A stretch of 64,000 bases of DNA, taken from positions 5,406,438-5,470,437 of the forward strand of contig NZ_KB900609.1 in NCBI RefSeq assembly GCF_000379105.1, in the 5' to 3' direction. The translations under genes were made by a program, and so were the position numbers. Under the pieces are notes generated by a model. It was not told the origin of the DNA. It was given only the letters and a program-made list of their open reading frames with translations, and did no database searches. The first letter of the stretch is position 1, and each line of letters starts with the position of its first letter. This document shows positions 44,396 through 55,231 of this stretch, piece by piece. Origin of the DNA: Methylobacterium sp. WSM2598. Its GTDB lineage: Bacteria > Pseudomonadota > Alphaproteobacteria > Rhizobiales > Beijerinckiaceae.

Positions 44396-44396
44396 G

Positions 44397-44666
44397 TCAG
44401 CGCGGCAGGGAGAGGCGGTAGACCCCGCGAAACGCGTCCGGATCGGGAACCACGCGTCCCTTGCGCAGGATCGCGATCCGGCCCTCCTTCATGAGCCGCA
44501 CCGCCTGACGGCGGACCGGCTGCATCAGGGGGGACCAGCCGTCCGGGTGCGGGCCGCCCAGCGCCCGGGCGACCTCCGAGGGGCAGATGGTCTTGTCCGG
44601 CCCGCGCTCCGCGACGAGGCGCAGCAGCGTCTCGGCGATGGCGGCCTCGTCAGGGTGCGGTGTCAT
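44397..44666 (-). CDS. DUF3253 protein
   Basis: The 89-residue protein starts MTPHPDEAAIAETLLRLVAE. It has a winged-helix-like pattern, TICPSEVARALGGPHPDGWS and VRRQAVRLMKEGRIAILRKG, typical of DUF3253. The function is unknown; the fold suggests nucleic-acid binding. It overlaps the end of the DUF599 gene by 17 bases, so the two are translationally linked. Confidence 0.9.
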   Translation of the reverse strand: MTPHPDEAAIAETLLRLVAERGPDKTICPSEVARALGGPHPDGWSPLMQPVRRQAVRLMKEGRIAILRKGRVVPDPDAFRGVYRLSLPR

Positions 44667-45345
44667 CGGGCTCCTGCAGGGCGCGGCACGCCTCGGAGGC
44701 GAATTGGCGCTTCCACATCACGTAAACCACGGCGGCGGTCGTGGCGAACAGGATGTAGGGGCTGACGAACCAGCCGAGATAGGCCAGCGCGAAGAACCAG
44801 GCCCGCTGGCCGCGGTTGAAATGCGCCCCCGCCACCACGTTCATGGTGGCGGCCCGCTTGGCGGCGTGACGGATCGCGTCCGGGTCGCCGCCCCGCGGCG
44901 GCACCGCGCCGATCAGTATGGCCCCGTAGTTGAACAGCCGGTAGGCCCAGGCGAACTTGAAGAAGGCGTAGACGAAGATCACCGCCAGCCCCGCCACCTT
45001 GATCTCCCAGGTGGTCCGGGTGGTCTGCATGCCGAAGGGCAGGGTCGAGAACAGGGTCAGCACGTCGTCGGCCGAGCGCGTCAGGGTGAGGACGCTGCCG
45101 AGCGCGATCAGCGAGGTCGAGGCGAAGAAGGCGGTGCCGTTCTGCAGCGAGGCGTTGATGGTGGTGTCGACCACCCGGTTCTCGCGCAGTTCGAGCTGCT
45201 CGGTCCAGGCGTGGCGGTAGAGGTTCATCATCCGGTTGAGGCTGTTGCGCCCCCGCGAGAGCCGCTCCACCGCGACGCCGTAGCCGATCCAGGCGGCCGC
45301 GAAGGTCACCACCGCGGCGAGATCGAGGAGGGAGAAGTCGCCCAC
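44650..45345 (-). CDS. DUF599 membrane protein
   Basis: The 231-residue protein starts MGDFSLLDLAAVVTFAAAWI. Four membrane segments are visible: near the N-terminus, TAFFASTSLIALGSVLTL, VAGLAVIFVYAFFKFAWAY and the last about 30 residues. The soluble loop includes NVVAGAHFNRGQRAWFFAL. This matches DUF599, of unknown function. It follows the acylphosphatase gene by 12 bases. Confidence 0.92.
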   Translation of the reverse strand: MGDFSLLDLAAVVTFAAAWIGYGVAVERLSRGRNSLNRMMNLYRHAWTEQLELRENRVVDTTINASLQNGTAFFASTSLIALGSVLTLTRSADDVLTLFSTLPFGMQTTRTTWEIKVAGLAVIFVYAFFKFAWAYRLFNYGAILIGAVPPRGGDPDAIRHAAKRAATMNVVAGAHFNRGQRAWFFALAYLGWFVSPYILFATTAAVVYVMWKRQFASEACRALQEPDDTAP

Positions 45346-45357
45346 GCGGCGCCGGCC

Positions 45358-45642
45358 TCAGCCGTGCCGGATCGCGAAGCCCGAGGGCGCCGTCTCCGGC
45401 GAGGCCTCCACCGCCACCTCGGAGACGCGGGCCCCGGCCGGGCCCCGGCGCAGCGCCGCGACCATCCGCTCGACCGCCTCGGCCGGACCGGAGAGCAGGG
45501 CCTCCACGCTCCCGTCCGGGCAGTTGCGGACGTGGCCGCTGAGGCCGAGGCGCGTCGCCTCGTCCCGGGTCCAGGCCCGGAAGCCGACGCCCTGAACGCG
45601 GCCTCGGATCGCCGCCCGCACCGTTCTGTCCCCGCCCGCCAT
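45358..45642 (-). CDS. acyP: Acylphosphatase
   Basis: The 94-residue protein starts MAGGDRTVRAAIRGRVQGVG. It has the phosphate-binding cradle GRVQGVGFRAW with its Arg and the catalytic Asn in HVRNCPDGSVEALL. It hydrolyses acyl phosphates in the cytoplasm. It is the first gene of a leftward trio with DUF599 and DUF3253. The ATG at 45642 gives the standard family length. Confidence 0.94.
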   Translation of the reverse strand: MAGGDRTVRAAIRGRVQGVGFRAWTRDEATRLGLSGHVRNCPDGSVEALLSGPAEAVERMVAALRRGPAGARVSEVAVEASPETAPSGFAIRHG

Positions 45643-45730
45643 CGCCCGGCCCGCCTCTCCCACGCGCCGAGGTAGCACGCGGCCGGTCGGCTGGGAACGC
45701 GCGCCCTCCCTGGCGCGGGGGCGGGCTGGA

Positions 45731-45780
45731 GCGCCGGGCTTGATCCGGCGCCGCAGCGCCGGGCTTGATCCGGCGCCGCT
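45731..45780. repeat. Two tandem 25-bp palindromic units upstream of tuf
   Basis: Each copy is GCGCCGG-N7-CCGGCGC (45731-45751 and 45756-45776), a hairpin of seven base pairs. They lie between the divergent acyP and tuf genes, 72 bases before the tuf start. Confidence 0.85.
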
Positions 45781-45851
45781 AACCCTCTAAGCGGGCCGCG
45801 CCTTCCGCCCGGCTCGTGACGTCGTGGGCGGGCTTGCCGCAGGTGAGGGAT

Positions 45852-47042
<1,191 letters not shown>

Positions 47043-47056
47043 GCACTCCCCGATCG

Positions 47057-47121
47057 GCCCGGACGCCGTCCGGGCCCCCGGCCGCGAACGGGGCGGGCGC
47101 CACGCGCCCGCCCCGTTCGCG
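47057..47121 (+). terminator. Two strong hairpins after tuf
   Basis: GGCCCGGAC (47057-47065) pairs with GTCCGGGCC (47069-47077). GCGAACGGGGCGGGCG (47085-47100) pairs perfectly over 16 bp with 47106-47121 around a five-base loop. No T run follows, but the strength and the position between convergent genes support termination. Confidence 0.75.
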
Positions 47122-47161
47122 CATCCGCGTCCCGCCGCTCAGGCGGCGCGCACCGCGCCGC

Positions 47162-48844
47162 TCAGGCGGCGCGCACCGAGGCGAGGAACCGCGCCACCTC
47201 GGCGTCGAGCTGCTGCGACTGCCGGGACAGGCTCGACGCCGCGTCGAGCACCTGGCCGGCCGCGGCACCCGTCCGCTCCGCCGCCCGCGCGACGCTGCCG
47301 ACATGCGAGGTGACCTCCCCGGTGCCGCTCGCCGCCTCGGCCACGTTGCGGGCGATCTCCTGGGTGGTCGCGCCCTGCTCCTCGACCGAGGCGGCGATCC
47401 CCATCGCCACGGTGCGGATTTCCTGGATCCGTCGCACGATCCCGCCGATGGCGCCGACTGCCTGATTGGTCGAGGTCTGGATCGCGCCGATCTGCCCGGA
47501 GATCCCCTCCGTGGCCCTGGCGGTCTGGTTGGCGAGCTCCTTGACCTCGGCGGCGACCACCGCGAATCCCCGGCCCGCCTCGCCGGCCCGGGCGGCCTCG
47601 ATCGTGGCGTTGAGGGCCAGCAGGTTGGTCTGGCCCGCGATGGTCGAGATCAGGCTCACCACGTCGCCGATCTGCGAAGCGGCCCGGCTCAGGTCCTGCA
47701 CCATCGTCGCCGTCTGGTCGGCCTCGGCGGCCGCCGCCTGGGCGAGTTCGGCCGCGCCGTCGACCTGCCGGCCGATCTCCTGCACCGAACTGCCGAGCTC
47801 CTCGGCCGCGGCCGCCACGGTGCGGACGTTCGAGGACGCTTCCTCGGCCGCGGCGGCGGCGCTCGTCGACTGGCTCGCGGTCTCGCCCGCGGTCACGCTC
47901 ATGGTCCGGGCGGTGGCCTGCAGCTCCGCCGCGGCCGTGGTCACGGAGGCGACGATGCCTCCCACCACCGCCTCGAAGCCGGCGGCCATCTCGCGCATGC
48001 CCGCGCGGCGCTGGTCCTCGGCCTCGGCCCGGGCCCGGGCGGTCTGGGCCTCCAGTTCGGCGGCCCGGATCATGCCGTCCCTGAACACCTGGACGGCGCG
48101 GCTCATCTCGCCGATCTCGTCCCGGCGGTCGAGGCCCGCGATCTCCGTCGCGGTGTCGCCGGCGGCGAGCCGATGCATCGTCGCCGTCATCCGGCCGAGG
48201 GGGCGGCTGACCGCGAGGATCATCATCGCGGCCGCGCCCGCCGCCATCAGGGCAGCCACCATGATGAAGCCCATGAGCTGGATCTGGGCGTTGTCGAAGG
48301 TGCTGGTCATGGCGTCGCCGCTGGCCGCCGCGGAGGCGGTGTTGAGTTCGACGAGCTTCACCAGAGTCGCGATGACGGCCCGGATCGCGTCGGACATCCG
48401 GCCATTGTAGAGTTCCATCGCCGCGGCCGCGTCGCCCCGTTCGAGGGTCGCCACGGCTTCCGCCTGAAGGTCGAGATAGGCCTTCCATTGCCGGGTGTAG
48501 GTGTCGAAGAGGCTCGCCGCCTCGGCCAGGGCGAGGCGGCGGAACTTCTCCTCCGCCGCGGCGAGTTCCCGGTAGCGCTGCTGCATCGATGTGGCCGCGT
48601 CGCGCTGCTGCTCCGGCGTCCTCGCGGAGAGCAGGCGGCTTCCGTTGATGCGCACGCGCAAGGCCTGCGCCTGGACCTGGCCGAGCGCCTGGGTCGCCTG
48701 GAGAACGTTGAGGCGGAGATCCGACGCCGCCTCATTCAGCACGCTCATCTGATGGTTGGCGAGCCAGGCCGTCGCGATCGTCAGGAGAAGCATGGTTGAC
48801 GCACAAATGATCATCTTTATTCGAATCGAGATCTGATTCAGCAT
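47162..48844 (-). CDS. Methyl-accepting chemotaxis protein (4HB-type sensor)
   Basis: The 560-residue receptor starts MLNQISIRIKMIICASTMLL. TM1 is about 8-30, a helical-bundle periplasmic sensor is about 35-186, and TM2 is about 187-212 (IMVAALMAAGAAAMMILAV). HAMP and a signalling domain with the standard tip (GQTNLLALNATIEAARAGEA) follow. GAGG lies six bases before the chosen ATG. The final codons (CGCGCCGCCTGA, plus strand TCAGGCGGCGCG) are duplicated 23 bp downstream. The ligand is unknown. It sits between tuf and tRNA-Trp, transcribed against the ribosomal-gene direction. Confidence 0.94.
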   Translation of the reverse strand: MLNQISIRIKMIICASTMLLLTIATAWLANHQMSVLNEAASDLRLNVLQATQALGQVQAQALRVRINGSRLLSARTPEQQRDAATSMQQRYRELAAAEEKFRRLALAEAASLFDTYTRQWKAYLDLQAEAVATLERGDAAAAMELYNGRMSDAIRAVIATLVKLVELNTASAAASGDAMTSTFDNAQIQLMGFIMVAALMAAGAAAMMILAVSRPLGRMTATMHRLAAGDTATEIAGLDRRDEIGEMSRAVQVFRDGMIRAAELEAQTARARAEAEDQRRAGMREMAAGFEAVVGGIVASVTTAAAELQATARTMSVTAGETASQSTSAAAAAEEASSNVRTVAAAAEELGSSVQEIGRQVDGAAELAQAAAAEADQTATMVQDLSRAASQIGDVVSLISTIAGQTNLLALNATIEAARAGEAGRGFAVVAAEVKELANQTARATEGISGQIGAIQTSTNQAVGAIGGIVRRIQEIRTVAMGIAASVEEQGATTQEIARNVAEAASGTGEVTSHVGSVARAAERTGAAAGQVLDAASSLSRQSQQLDAEVARFLASVRAA

Positions 48845-49200
48845 GATAATCCTCGGAATGGCCATGTATTCAGGTAGGGAGATTCCCCGGCGCGATCATA
48901 TCACTGCGTCAGATAGAGTTAAAAAATTGTGAACCAAAGACGATCCAATAAGGAATTCTTCGACGGCGGCCGTGGAGGCGGCGATCCCGCGGCTGTCCGG
49001 GCGCGCGACTATGCTGGCGCCCAGCGCTGGGACGTAACGTCATTCAGCCCGCCGCGTCGTCCAGGCCTCGTTGAGAGATGATGGAAGGCCATCTCTGACC
49101 TGGGAGATCACCTTGCGGCACTCGCCCTGTATCGTGTCCTGTCCTGGACAGGAGCCGTCGTCACGCACCGGACGCGCGGCGATCCCTTCGGGAGCTTGGA
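48845..49200. other. AT-richer divergent promoter region between two chemoreceptor genes
   Basis: No gene is supported in these 356 bases. The stretch near 48895-48960, with TTAAAAAATTGTG, is the most AT-rich part of the area and probably carries the promoters of both receptor genes. The sequence from 49071 on forms short frames without family features. Confidence 0.55.
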
Positions 49201-50682
49201 ATGGATACTCGGCAAACCACTGCGGTCGGCAGAATCGGCGTGTTTCAGTCGATCACGTTCAGGATGGTCGCCGTCTCGGGGGCCTGCGTGATCGTCGTGT
49301 CCGGCCTCCTCCTCGGGCTCGGCGCCTCCTCGTCGCTGGGCAACGGCGCCTTCGCCACCGACGCGGTCGAGCGCATCCTCGACGCCAAGGCCAAGGAGAA
49401 CCTGCGGGCGGTGGCCGGCAATCAGGCGGCCGTGATCCAGACCAAGGTCGATTTCGCCTTCGCGGCCGCGCGCAACGGCGCGGGGGCCCTGCGCGGGGGC
49501 CCTGGAGGTGATCGCGTCCGGGAAGGCGAGCGCGTCGCACCCGGAGGTGCGGCGCGGCCAGCTGAGCGAGATCCTGCTCAGCACCCTGAAGCGCAATCCC
49601 GAATTCAACGGAACCTACAGCGCCTGGGAGCCCGACGCGCTCGACGGCAGCGACGCGCGCTTCGCCGGCCGGCGCGACGCCGGATCCGACCAGAGCGGCC
49701 GCGCGCTGCCCTACTGGACCCGCAACGCGGAGGGCCGATCGCGCTCCAGCCCCTCGTCGAGTACGACAGCCGCGACCTGCACCCGAACGGCGTCATGAGG
49801 GGGGGCTGGTACGTCGGCCCGAAGGAGACCGCGCGCCAGCGCATGCTGGCGGAGATGGCCGACGGCTTCGAGCGGGCGGTCGGCGGCGTGGTCGGCGTCG
49901 TGTCCTCCTCGGCCGGCGCACTCCAGGACACCGCGCGCGGGATGACGTCGAGCGCGGCCGAGACGGCGAGCCAGGCCGCCGCCGTGGCGGCGGCGGCCGA
50001 GCAGGCGGCCTCGAACGTCAATACCGTGGCGGCCGCGGCCGAGGAGCTCGGCGCCTCGGTGCGGGAGATCGGCCGGCAGGTACAGGGCTCGGCCGGGCTC
50101 GCCCGCACGGCGGTGCGGCGGGCGGACGAGACCGCCGGGCTCGTCGGCGCCCTGAGCCAGGCCGCGTCCCGGATCGGCGACGTGGTCGGCCTGATCTCAA
50201 CCATCGCGGGCCAGACCAACCTTCTCGCCCTCAACGCCACGATCGAGGCCGCCCGGGCCGGCGAGGCCGGGCGCGGCTTCGCGGTGGTCGCCGCCGAGGT
50301 CAAGGAACTCGCCAACCAGACCGCCCGGGCCACCGACGAGATCTCGTCCCAGATCGCGGAGGTCCAGGGCGTGACCGGCCAGGCGGTCTCGGCCATCGGC
50401 GCCATCACGGCGCAGATCCGCGAGATCAGCGACGTCGCCGCGGCGATCGCCGCCGCGGTGGAGCAGCAGGAGGCGGCGACCCAGGAGATCGTGCGCAACG
50501 TGACCCAGGCGGCCGCCGGCACCGGCGAGGTGACGCGCAACATCTCCGGGGTGGCGAGCACGGCCGAGGGGGCCGGCCGGGTGGCCGCCCAGGTGCTGGC
50601 CTCGTCCTCCGACCTGTCGCGGCAATCCGAGCGGCTGAATGCGGAGGTGGCGCGCTTCGTCGAGACCGTGCGCGCGGCCTGA
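49201..50682 (+). pseudogene. Damaged methyl-accepting chemotaxis protein: two compensating frameshifts and loss of TM2/HAMP
   Basis: The frame stays open for 493 codons from MDTRQTTAVGRIGVFQSITF. Codons about 1-98 encode TM1 and the start of a dCache sensor. From a G5 run at 49495-49499 the sensor continues in the +1 frame (EVIASGKASASHPEV, then FNGTYSAWEPDALDGSDARF). It returns to the first frame near 49736 at IALQPLVEYDS. After GGWYVGPKETA the sequence jumps directly to MLAEMADGFERAVGG, normally found after HAMP, so the second sensor half, TM2 and HAMP are missing. The signalling domain (GQTNLLALNATIEAARAGEA) is intact. Sequencing error at the two shifts cannot be excluded, but it would not explain the deletion. 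Confidence 0.8.
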
Positions 50683-50717
50683 TCCGCTGTCGGGACGATC
50701 ACGTCCGGACAGCGGAT
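50682..50717 (+). terminator. Hairpin after the damaged chemoreceptor gene
   Basis: ATCCGCTGTC (50682-50691) pairs with GACAGCGGAT (50708-50717), and the inside pairs GGACG with CGTCC. It begins on the last base of the stop codon. No T run follows. Confidence 0.6.
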
Positions 50718-50827
50718 GCCAAGCCCGCGCGCCGCCCGGCGGCGCGCCCCGTGGCCGGATCACGGGGGACATTTCCCTTGCATCCGGCGCCTTGTTGCGG
50801 CATGGAGCGGGCGCGCCGCGGCGCTGC

Positions 50828-50904
50828 AGGAGTGTAGCTCAACTGGTCAGAGCACCGGTCTCCAAAACCGGGGGTTGGGGGTTCGAGTCCCTCCACTCCT
50901 GCCA
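50828..50904 (+). tRNA. trnW: tRNA-Trp (anticodon CCA)
   Basis: The acceptor stem AGGAGTG pairs with CACTCCT. The anticodon arm is CCGGT-CTCCAAA-ACCGG with CCA at 50862-50864. The T-loop is TTCGAGT, the discriminator is G and CCA is encoded. The position before secE is conserved in many proteobacteria. Confidence 0.97.
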
Positions 50905-51117
50905 GGGGCCGCTCCGGACGACATCACCTTGGCGGCCGGATCACCTTTGCGGCCAAGCTCGTGGCGTGACGTCGCGGCCCACAGGCCCATCGACAAGCCC
51001 GCGCAACTGCGCTAGAGGCATCGCCCATCCCAGATCGAACAGACGGGCGGCGCGGGCTTGGGGGTTTGTCCAGGCCCCGCGCCCCTGTTGGTTTCGAGCG
51101 GCGACGGCTGTCGGATC

Positions 51118-51423
51118 ATGGCATCGAACGAAGCGACCAAGAAAGTGGACCTCGGGCGCAATGCGACCCGCGGCACGCCCGTGCCCCGCGGCGCCGGGCC
51201 GACGCCGCCTCCGGTGCGGCCGGCGCCCAAGCGCGTCGGGCCCTTCGAGTTCCTGCAGCAGGTCCGCGACGAGGGCCGGAAGGTCACCTGGCCGACCCGC
51301 AAGGAGACCCTGATCACCACCCTGATGGTCTTCGTCATGGTGGTGCTGGCGAGCCTGTTCTTCGTCGTCGTCGATCAGGTGCTGCGCTACCTCGTCACCC
51401 TGGTCCTGGGCATTGGAGCCTGA
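51118..51423 (+). CDS. secE: Preprotein translocase subunit SecE
   Basis: The 101-residue protein starts MASNEATKKVDLGRN. After a Pro-rich N-terminal extension comes the SecE domain: FLQQVRDEGRKVTWPTRKET, an amphipathic helix lying on the membrane, then one membrane segment LMVFVMVVLASLFFVVVD. It clamps SecY in the export channel. It lies between tRNA-Trp and nusG in conserved order. Confidence 0.96.
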   Translation: MASNEATKKVDLGRNATRGTPVPRGAGPTPPPVRPAPKRVGPFEFLQQVRDEGRKVTWPTRKETLITTLMVFVMVVLASLFFVVVDQVLRYLVTLVLGIGA

Positions 51424-51456
51424 GGCCCGAGAACGGGGCCCGAGGAGAGAGACGCC

Positions 51457-51990
51457 GTGTCCAAGCGTTGGTACATCGTCCACGCCTATTCGAATTTCGA
51501 GAACAAGGTCGCGCAGTCGATCAAGGACCAGGCTGCCCAGCGCGGCCTGCTCGACAAATTCGATGAGGTGATGGTGCCGACCGAGAAGGTCGTGGAGGTG
51601 CGCCGCGGCCGCAAGGTCGACGCCGAGCGCAAGTTCTTTCCGGGCTACGTGCTGGTGAAGTGCGACCTGACCGACGAGGTCTACCACCTCATCAAGAACA
51701 CCCCGAAGGTCACGGGTTTCCTCGGGGCCGACAAGTCGAAGCCGGTGCCGATCCCCGACGCCGAGGCCGAGCGCATCAAGGGACAGGTCCAGGAGGGCAC
51801 CGAGCGCCCCAAGGCCTCGATCTCCTTCGAGGTCGGCGAGTCGGTGCGCGTGGCGGACGGCCCCTTCGCCTCCTTCAACGGCGTCGTCGAGGAAGTCGAC
51901 GAGAGCCGCTCCCGCCTCAAGGTGGCGGTCTCCATCTTCGGCCGGGCGACCCCGGTCGAGCTCGAATACGGTCAGGTCGAGAAGGTCTGA
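51457..51990 (+). CDS. nusG: Transcription termination/antitermination protein NusG
   Basis: The 177-residue factor starts at a GTG with GGAGAGAG upstream (MSKRWYIVHAYSNFENKVAQ). The NGN domain has RKFFPGYVLVKCDLTD and the KOW domain has GESVRVADGPFASFNG. It binds RNA polymerase and couples to Rho or ribosomes. A 216-base leader without a gene separates it from rplK. Confidence 0.97.
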   Translation: MSKRWYIVHAYSNFENKVAQSIKDQAAQRGLLDKFDEVMVPTEKVVEVRRGRKVDAERKFFPGYVLVKCDLTDEVYHLIKNTPKVTGFLGADKSKPVPIPDAEAERIKGQVQEGTERPKASISFEVGESVRVADGPFASFNGVVEEVDESRSRLKVAVSIFGRATPVELEYGQVEKV

Positions 51991-52206
51991 CCGTTCCGCG
52001 AAGGGCGAACGGGCAAGAGCGATTGGGGCGTCGCGCCGGCGGCATGTGTCCGCCGGCACGAGGACCCTTCGCCACGCGCCGCTCGCCCCTCGCCTCACCC
52101 GCGGGAGGCCCGCCCGGTTCGCCGCCGGGGCATCCGGGCCGCACCGCGACCTGCAACCGCCTCGTCGAGCCCCTGAGGGCGCGAGGCACAGAACGGGAGC
52201 AGTCCC

Positions 52207-52656
52207 ATGGCGAAGAAGATCACGGGCTACGTGAAGCTTCAGGTGCCGGCCGGCGCCGCCAATCCGTCCCCGCCGATCGGCCCCGCGCTCGGTCAGCGCG
52301 GCCTCAACATCATGGAATTCTGCAAGGCCTTCAACGCGAAGACCGCGCAGATCGAGAAGGGCACCCCGATCCCGGTGATCATCACCGCGTATCAGGACCG
52401 CTCCTTCACCTTCGAGATGAAGCAGCCGCCGGTCTCGTTCTTCCTCAAGAAGGCGGCCGGCATGAAGATCGGCAAGAAGCCGGCCTCCGGCTCGAAGACC
52501 CCCGGCAAGGGCGCGCCCGCCGGCCGGATCTCCGAGGCGCAGATCCGCGAGATCGCCGAGAAGAAGATGCCCGACCTGAACTGCGATTCGGTCGATTCCG
52601 CCGTCGCCATGATCCGCGGCTCCGCCCGGGCCATGGGTCTCGAGATCACCGGCTAA
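52207..52656 (+). CDS. rplK: 50S ribosomal protein L11
   Basis: The 149-residue protein starts MAKKITGYVKLQVPAGAANP and has the L11 signature PPIGPALGQRGLNIMEFCKA. It binds 23S rRNA at the GTPase-associated centre. CGGGAGCAG precedes the start. The leader (51991-52206) may hold an L1-binding site by family precedent, but none was identified. Confidence 0.98.
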   Translation: MAKKITGYVKLQVPAGAANPSPPIGPALGQRGLNIMEFCKAFNAKTAQIEKGTPIPVIITAYQDRSFTFEMKQPPVSFFLKKAAGMKIGKKPASGSKTPGKGAPAGRISEAQIREIAEKKMPDLNCDSVDSAVAMIRGSARAMGLEITG

Positions 52657-52668
52657 GGGGAGGGACGC

Positions 52669-53376
<708 letters not shown>

Positions 53377-53401
53377 TCCCTCCGCTCCGGCGAGATCCGA
53401 G

Positions 53402-53431
53402 CGCCCGGCCTCGCGGCCGGGCGTTTCTTTT
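53402..53431 (+). terminator. Intrinsic terminator after rplA
   Basis: CGCCCGGCC (53402-53410) pairs with GGCCGGGCG (53415-53423) over a TCGC loop, followed by TTTCTTTT. It ends the secE-nusG-rplKA transcription unit 26 bases past the rplA stop. Confidence 0.92.
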
Positions 53432-53599
53432 CGGGCGCGGCCGCGGGCCGGCGCATCCGCGCCGCTCCCCCGCGTGCCTCGGCGCGGCGCCTGGCCGCGC
53501 GGCGGGACCCGCCCGCAGGAGGTGCCGCGTGCACGGAGCGCGCGAAATCCGCGCGGCGCGGGGGGGCGCCGCCGCGTCCTGCTGTGCTAGATAGGGCGT

Positions 53600-55231
53600 A
53601 TGCGTAGCACCGTCCCGGTCTCCTCCACGCGACGCATCCTGTGCGTCTTCCCCGCCTACACGCCGTCCTTCGGCACGTTCCAGCACGCCTACCCGCTCAT
53701 GGGCGGGGTCAAGGCGTTCATGCCGCCGCAAGGATTGCTGCTCATCGCCGCCTACCTGCCGGAGGCTTGGCAGGTCCGCTTCGTCGACGAGAACATCGCT
53801 CCGGCCGCGCCCGAGGATTTCGCCTGGGCGGACGCGGTCTTCGTCTCGGGGATGCACGTCCAGGCGCCGCAGATCCGCGACATCGGCGAGCGCGCCCACG
53901 CGGCCGGCCGGGTCGCGGTGCTGGGCGGGCCCTCGGTCTCGGGCGCGCCCGAGCAGTATCCGGACTTCGACTACCTCCACATCGGCGAGATCGGCGACGC
54001 CACCGACGAGCTCATCCGCCGGCTCGACGCCGACGTCGCCCGGCCGCCCGCGCAGCTGCGCCTGGAGACCGGGGAGCGCCTCGGCCTGTCCGATTTCCCG
54101 GCCCCGGCCTACGCGCAGGTGCCGCTCCGCCGCTACCTGATCGGCTCGCTGCAATTCTCCTCGGGCTGCCCCTACCGCTGCGAGTTCTGCGACATACCGG
54201 CCCTCTACGGCCGCCAGCCGCGGCTGAAGACCCCCGAGCAGCTCCTCGCGGAACTCGACGCGATCGTGGCCCAGCCCGGCCACCCGGCCGTGGTCTACTT
54301 CGTCGACGACAACTTCATCGGCAACCGCAAGGCCACGCGGGAGATGCTGCCGCACCTGGTCGCGTGGCAGAAGCGGAAGGGCTACCCGCTCCAATTCGCC
54401 TGCGAGGCCACGCTCAACATGGCCAAGCAGCCCGAGATCCTCGCGCTGATGCGGGAGGCCAACTTCGTCACGGTGTTCGTCGGGATCGAGACGCCCGAAC
54501 TCGACGCGCTCAAGGTGATCGACAAGACCCACAACGCCGCCGTGCCGATGCTGGAGGGCATCGCGACCCTGAATTCCTACGGCCTGGAGGTGACCTCCGG
54601 GATCATCCTCGGCCTCGACACCGAGACCGCCGAGTCCGAGGAGAAGCTCGTCGCCTTCATCGACCGGTCCGGGGTGCCGGTCCTGACCATGAACCTGCTC
54701 CAGGCGCTGCCGCGCACGCCGCTCTGGGACCGCCTCGCGAAGGAGGGGCGCCTGGTGGACGACCCGCGCCTCGAATCCAACGTGCGCTTCCTGCGCCCGC
54801 ACGACGAGGTGGTGGCGAGCTGGCGGCGTGCCATCGCCCACGCCTACGCGCCCGAGCGGCTGTTCGACCGCTTCCGCCACCAGATCGACGTGACCTACGT
54901 CAACCGCGTCCCCATCCCGGCGCGGAACCGCCTGACCCGGGACAATCTCCGGCGCGCCCTGGTGATGGGCTTCAACATCGCGGTGCGGGTGGGGCTGCTG
55001 TCGGATTACCGCCGCGCCTTCTGGCGGGCGGCCGGCTACGCCCTCCGGCGCGGCCAGGTCGAGGCGGTGTTCAACATGGGCTTCGTCGCCCACCACCTGA
55101 TCCGCTTCACCCGCGAGGCGCTGGAGGGCAAGCAGAACGCCTCCTTCTACGCCACCCGCCCGGTGGAGAGGTCGAAGGAGGGCGCGGTCGGCTGGTGGCG
55201 CCGCACCCGCTCCGAGCGCAAGCCCGCCTGA
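53600..55231 (+). CDS. hpnP: B12-binding radical SAM protein, probable hopanoid C-2 methylase
   Basis: The 543-residue protein starts MRSTVPVSSTRRILCVFPAY. Residues about 12-150 form a cobalamin-binding Rossmann domain without the usual DxHxxG (TPSFGTFQHAYPLMGGVKAF, MPPQGLLLIAAYLPEAW). The radical SAM core has CPYRCEFC (C190, C194, C197). An arginine-rich C-terminal region follows. The overall pattern matches my memory of HpnP, which methylates hopanoids at C-2 in Methylobacterium and Rhodopseudomonas. The assignment to HpnP over other B12-radical SAM methylases is inferred. It stands alone between rplA and a chemoreceptor gene. Confidence 0.72.
   Translation: MRSTVPVSSTRRILCVFPAYTPSFGTFQHAYPLMGGVKAFMPPQGLLLIAAYLPEAWQVRFVDENIAPAAPEDFAWADAVFVSGMHVQAPQIRDIGERAHAAGRVAVLGGPSVSGAPEQYPDFDYLHIGEIGDATDELIRRLDADVARPPAQLRLETGERLGLSDFPAPAYAQVPLRRYLIGSLQFSSGCPYRCEFCDIPALYGRQPRLKTPEQLLAELDAIVAQPGHPAVVYFVDDNFIGNRKATREMLPHLVAWQKRKGYPLQFACEATLNMAKQPEILALMREANFVTVFVGIETPELDALKVIDKTHNAAVPMLEGIATLNSYGLEVTSGIILGLDTETAESEEKLVAFIDRSGVPVLTMNLLQALPRTPLWDRLAKEGRLVDDPRLESNVRFLRPHDEVVASWRRAIAHAYAPERLFDRFRHQIDVTYVNRVPIPARNRLTRDNLRRALVMGFNIAVRVGLLSDYRRAFWRAAGYALRRGQVEAVFNMGFVAHHLIRFTREALEGKQNASFYATRPVERSKEGAVGWWRRTRSERKPA

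Noticed and set aside
45731..45780. Insertion-sequence end or attachment site upstream of tuf
   Set aside because: The palindromic units are tandem copies with no transposase and no target-site duplication seen; treated as a simple repeat.
50828..50904. Genomic island inserted at tRNA-Trp
   Set aside because: No integrase and no repeat of the tRNA 3' end was noticed nearby, and the tRNA is in its usual place before secE.
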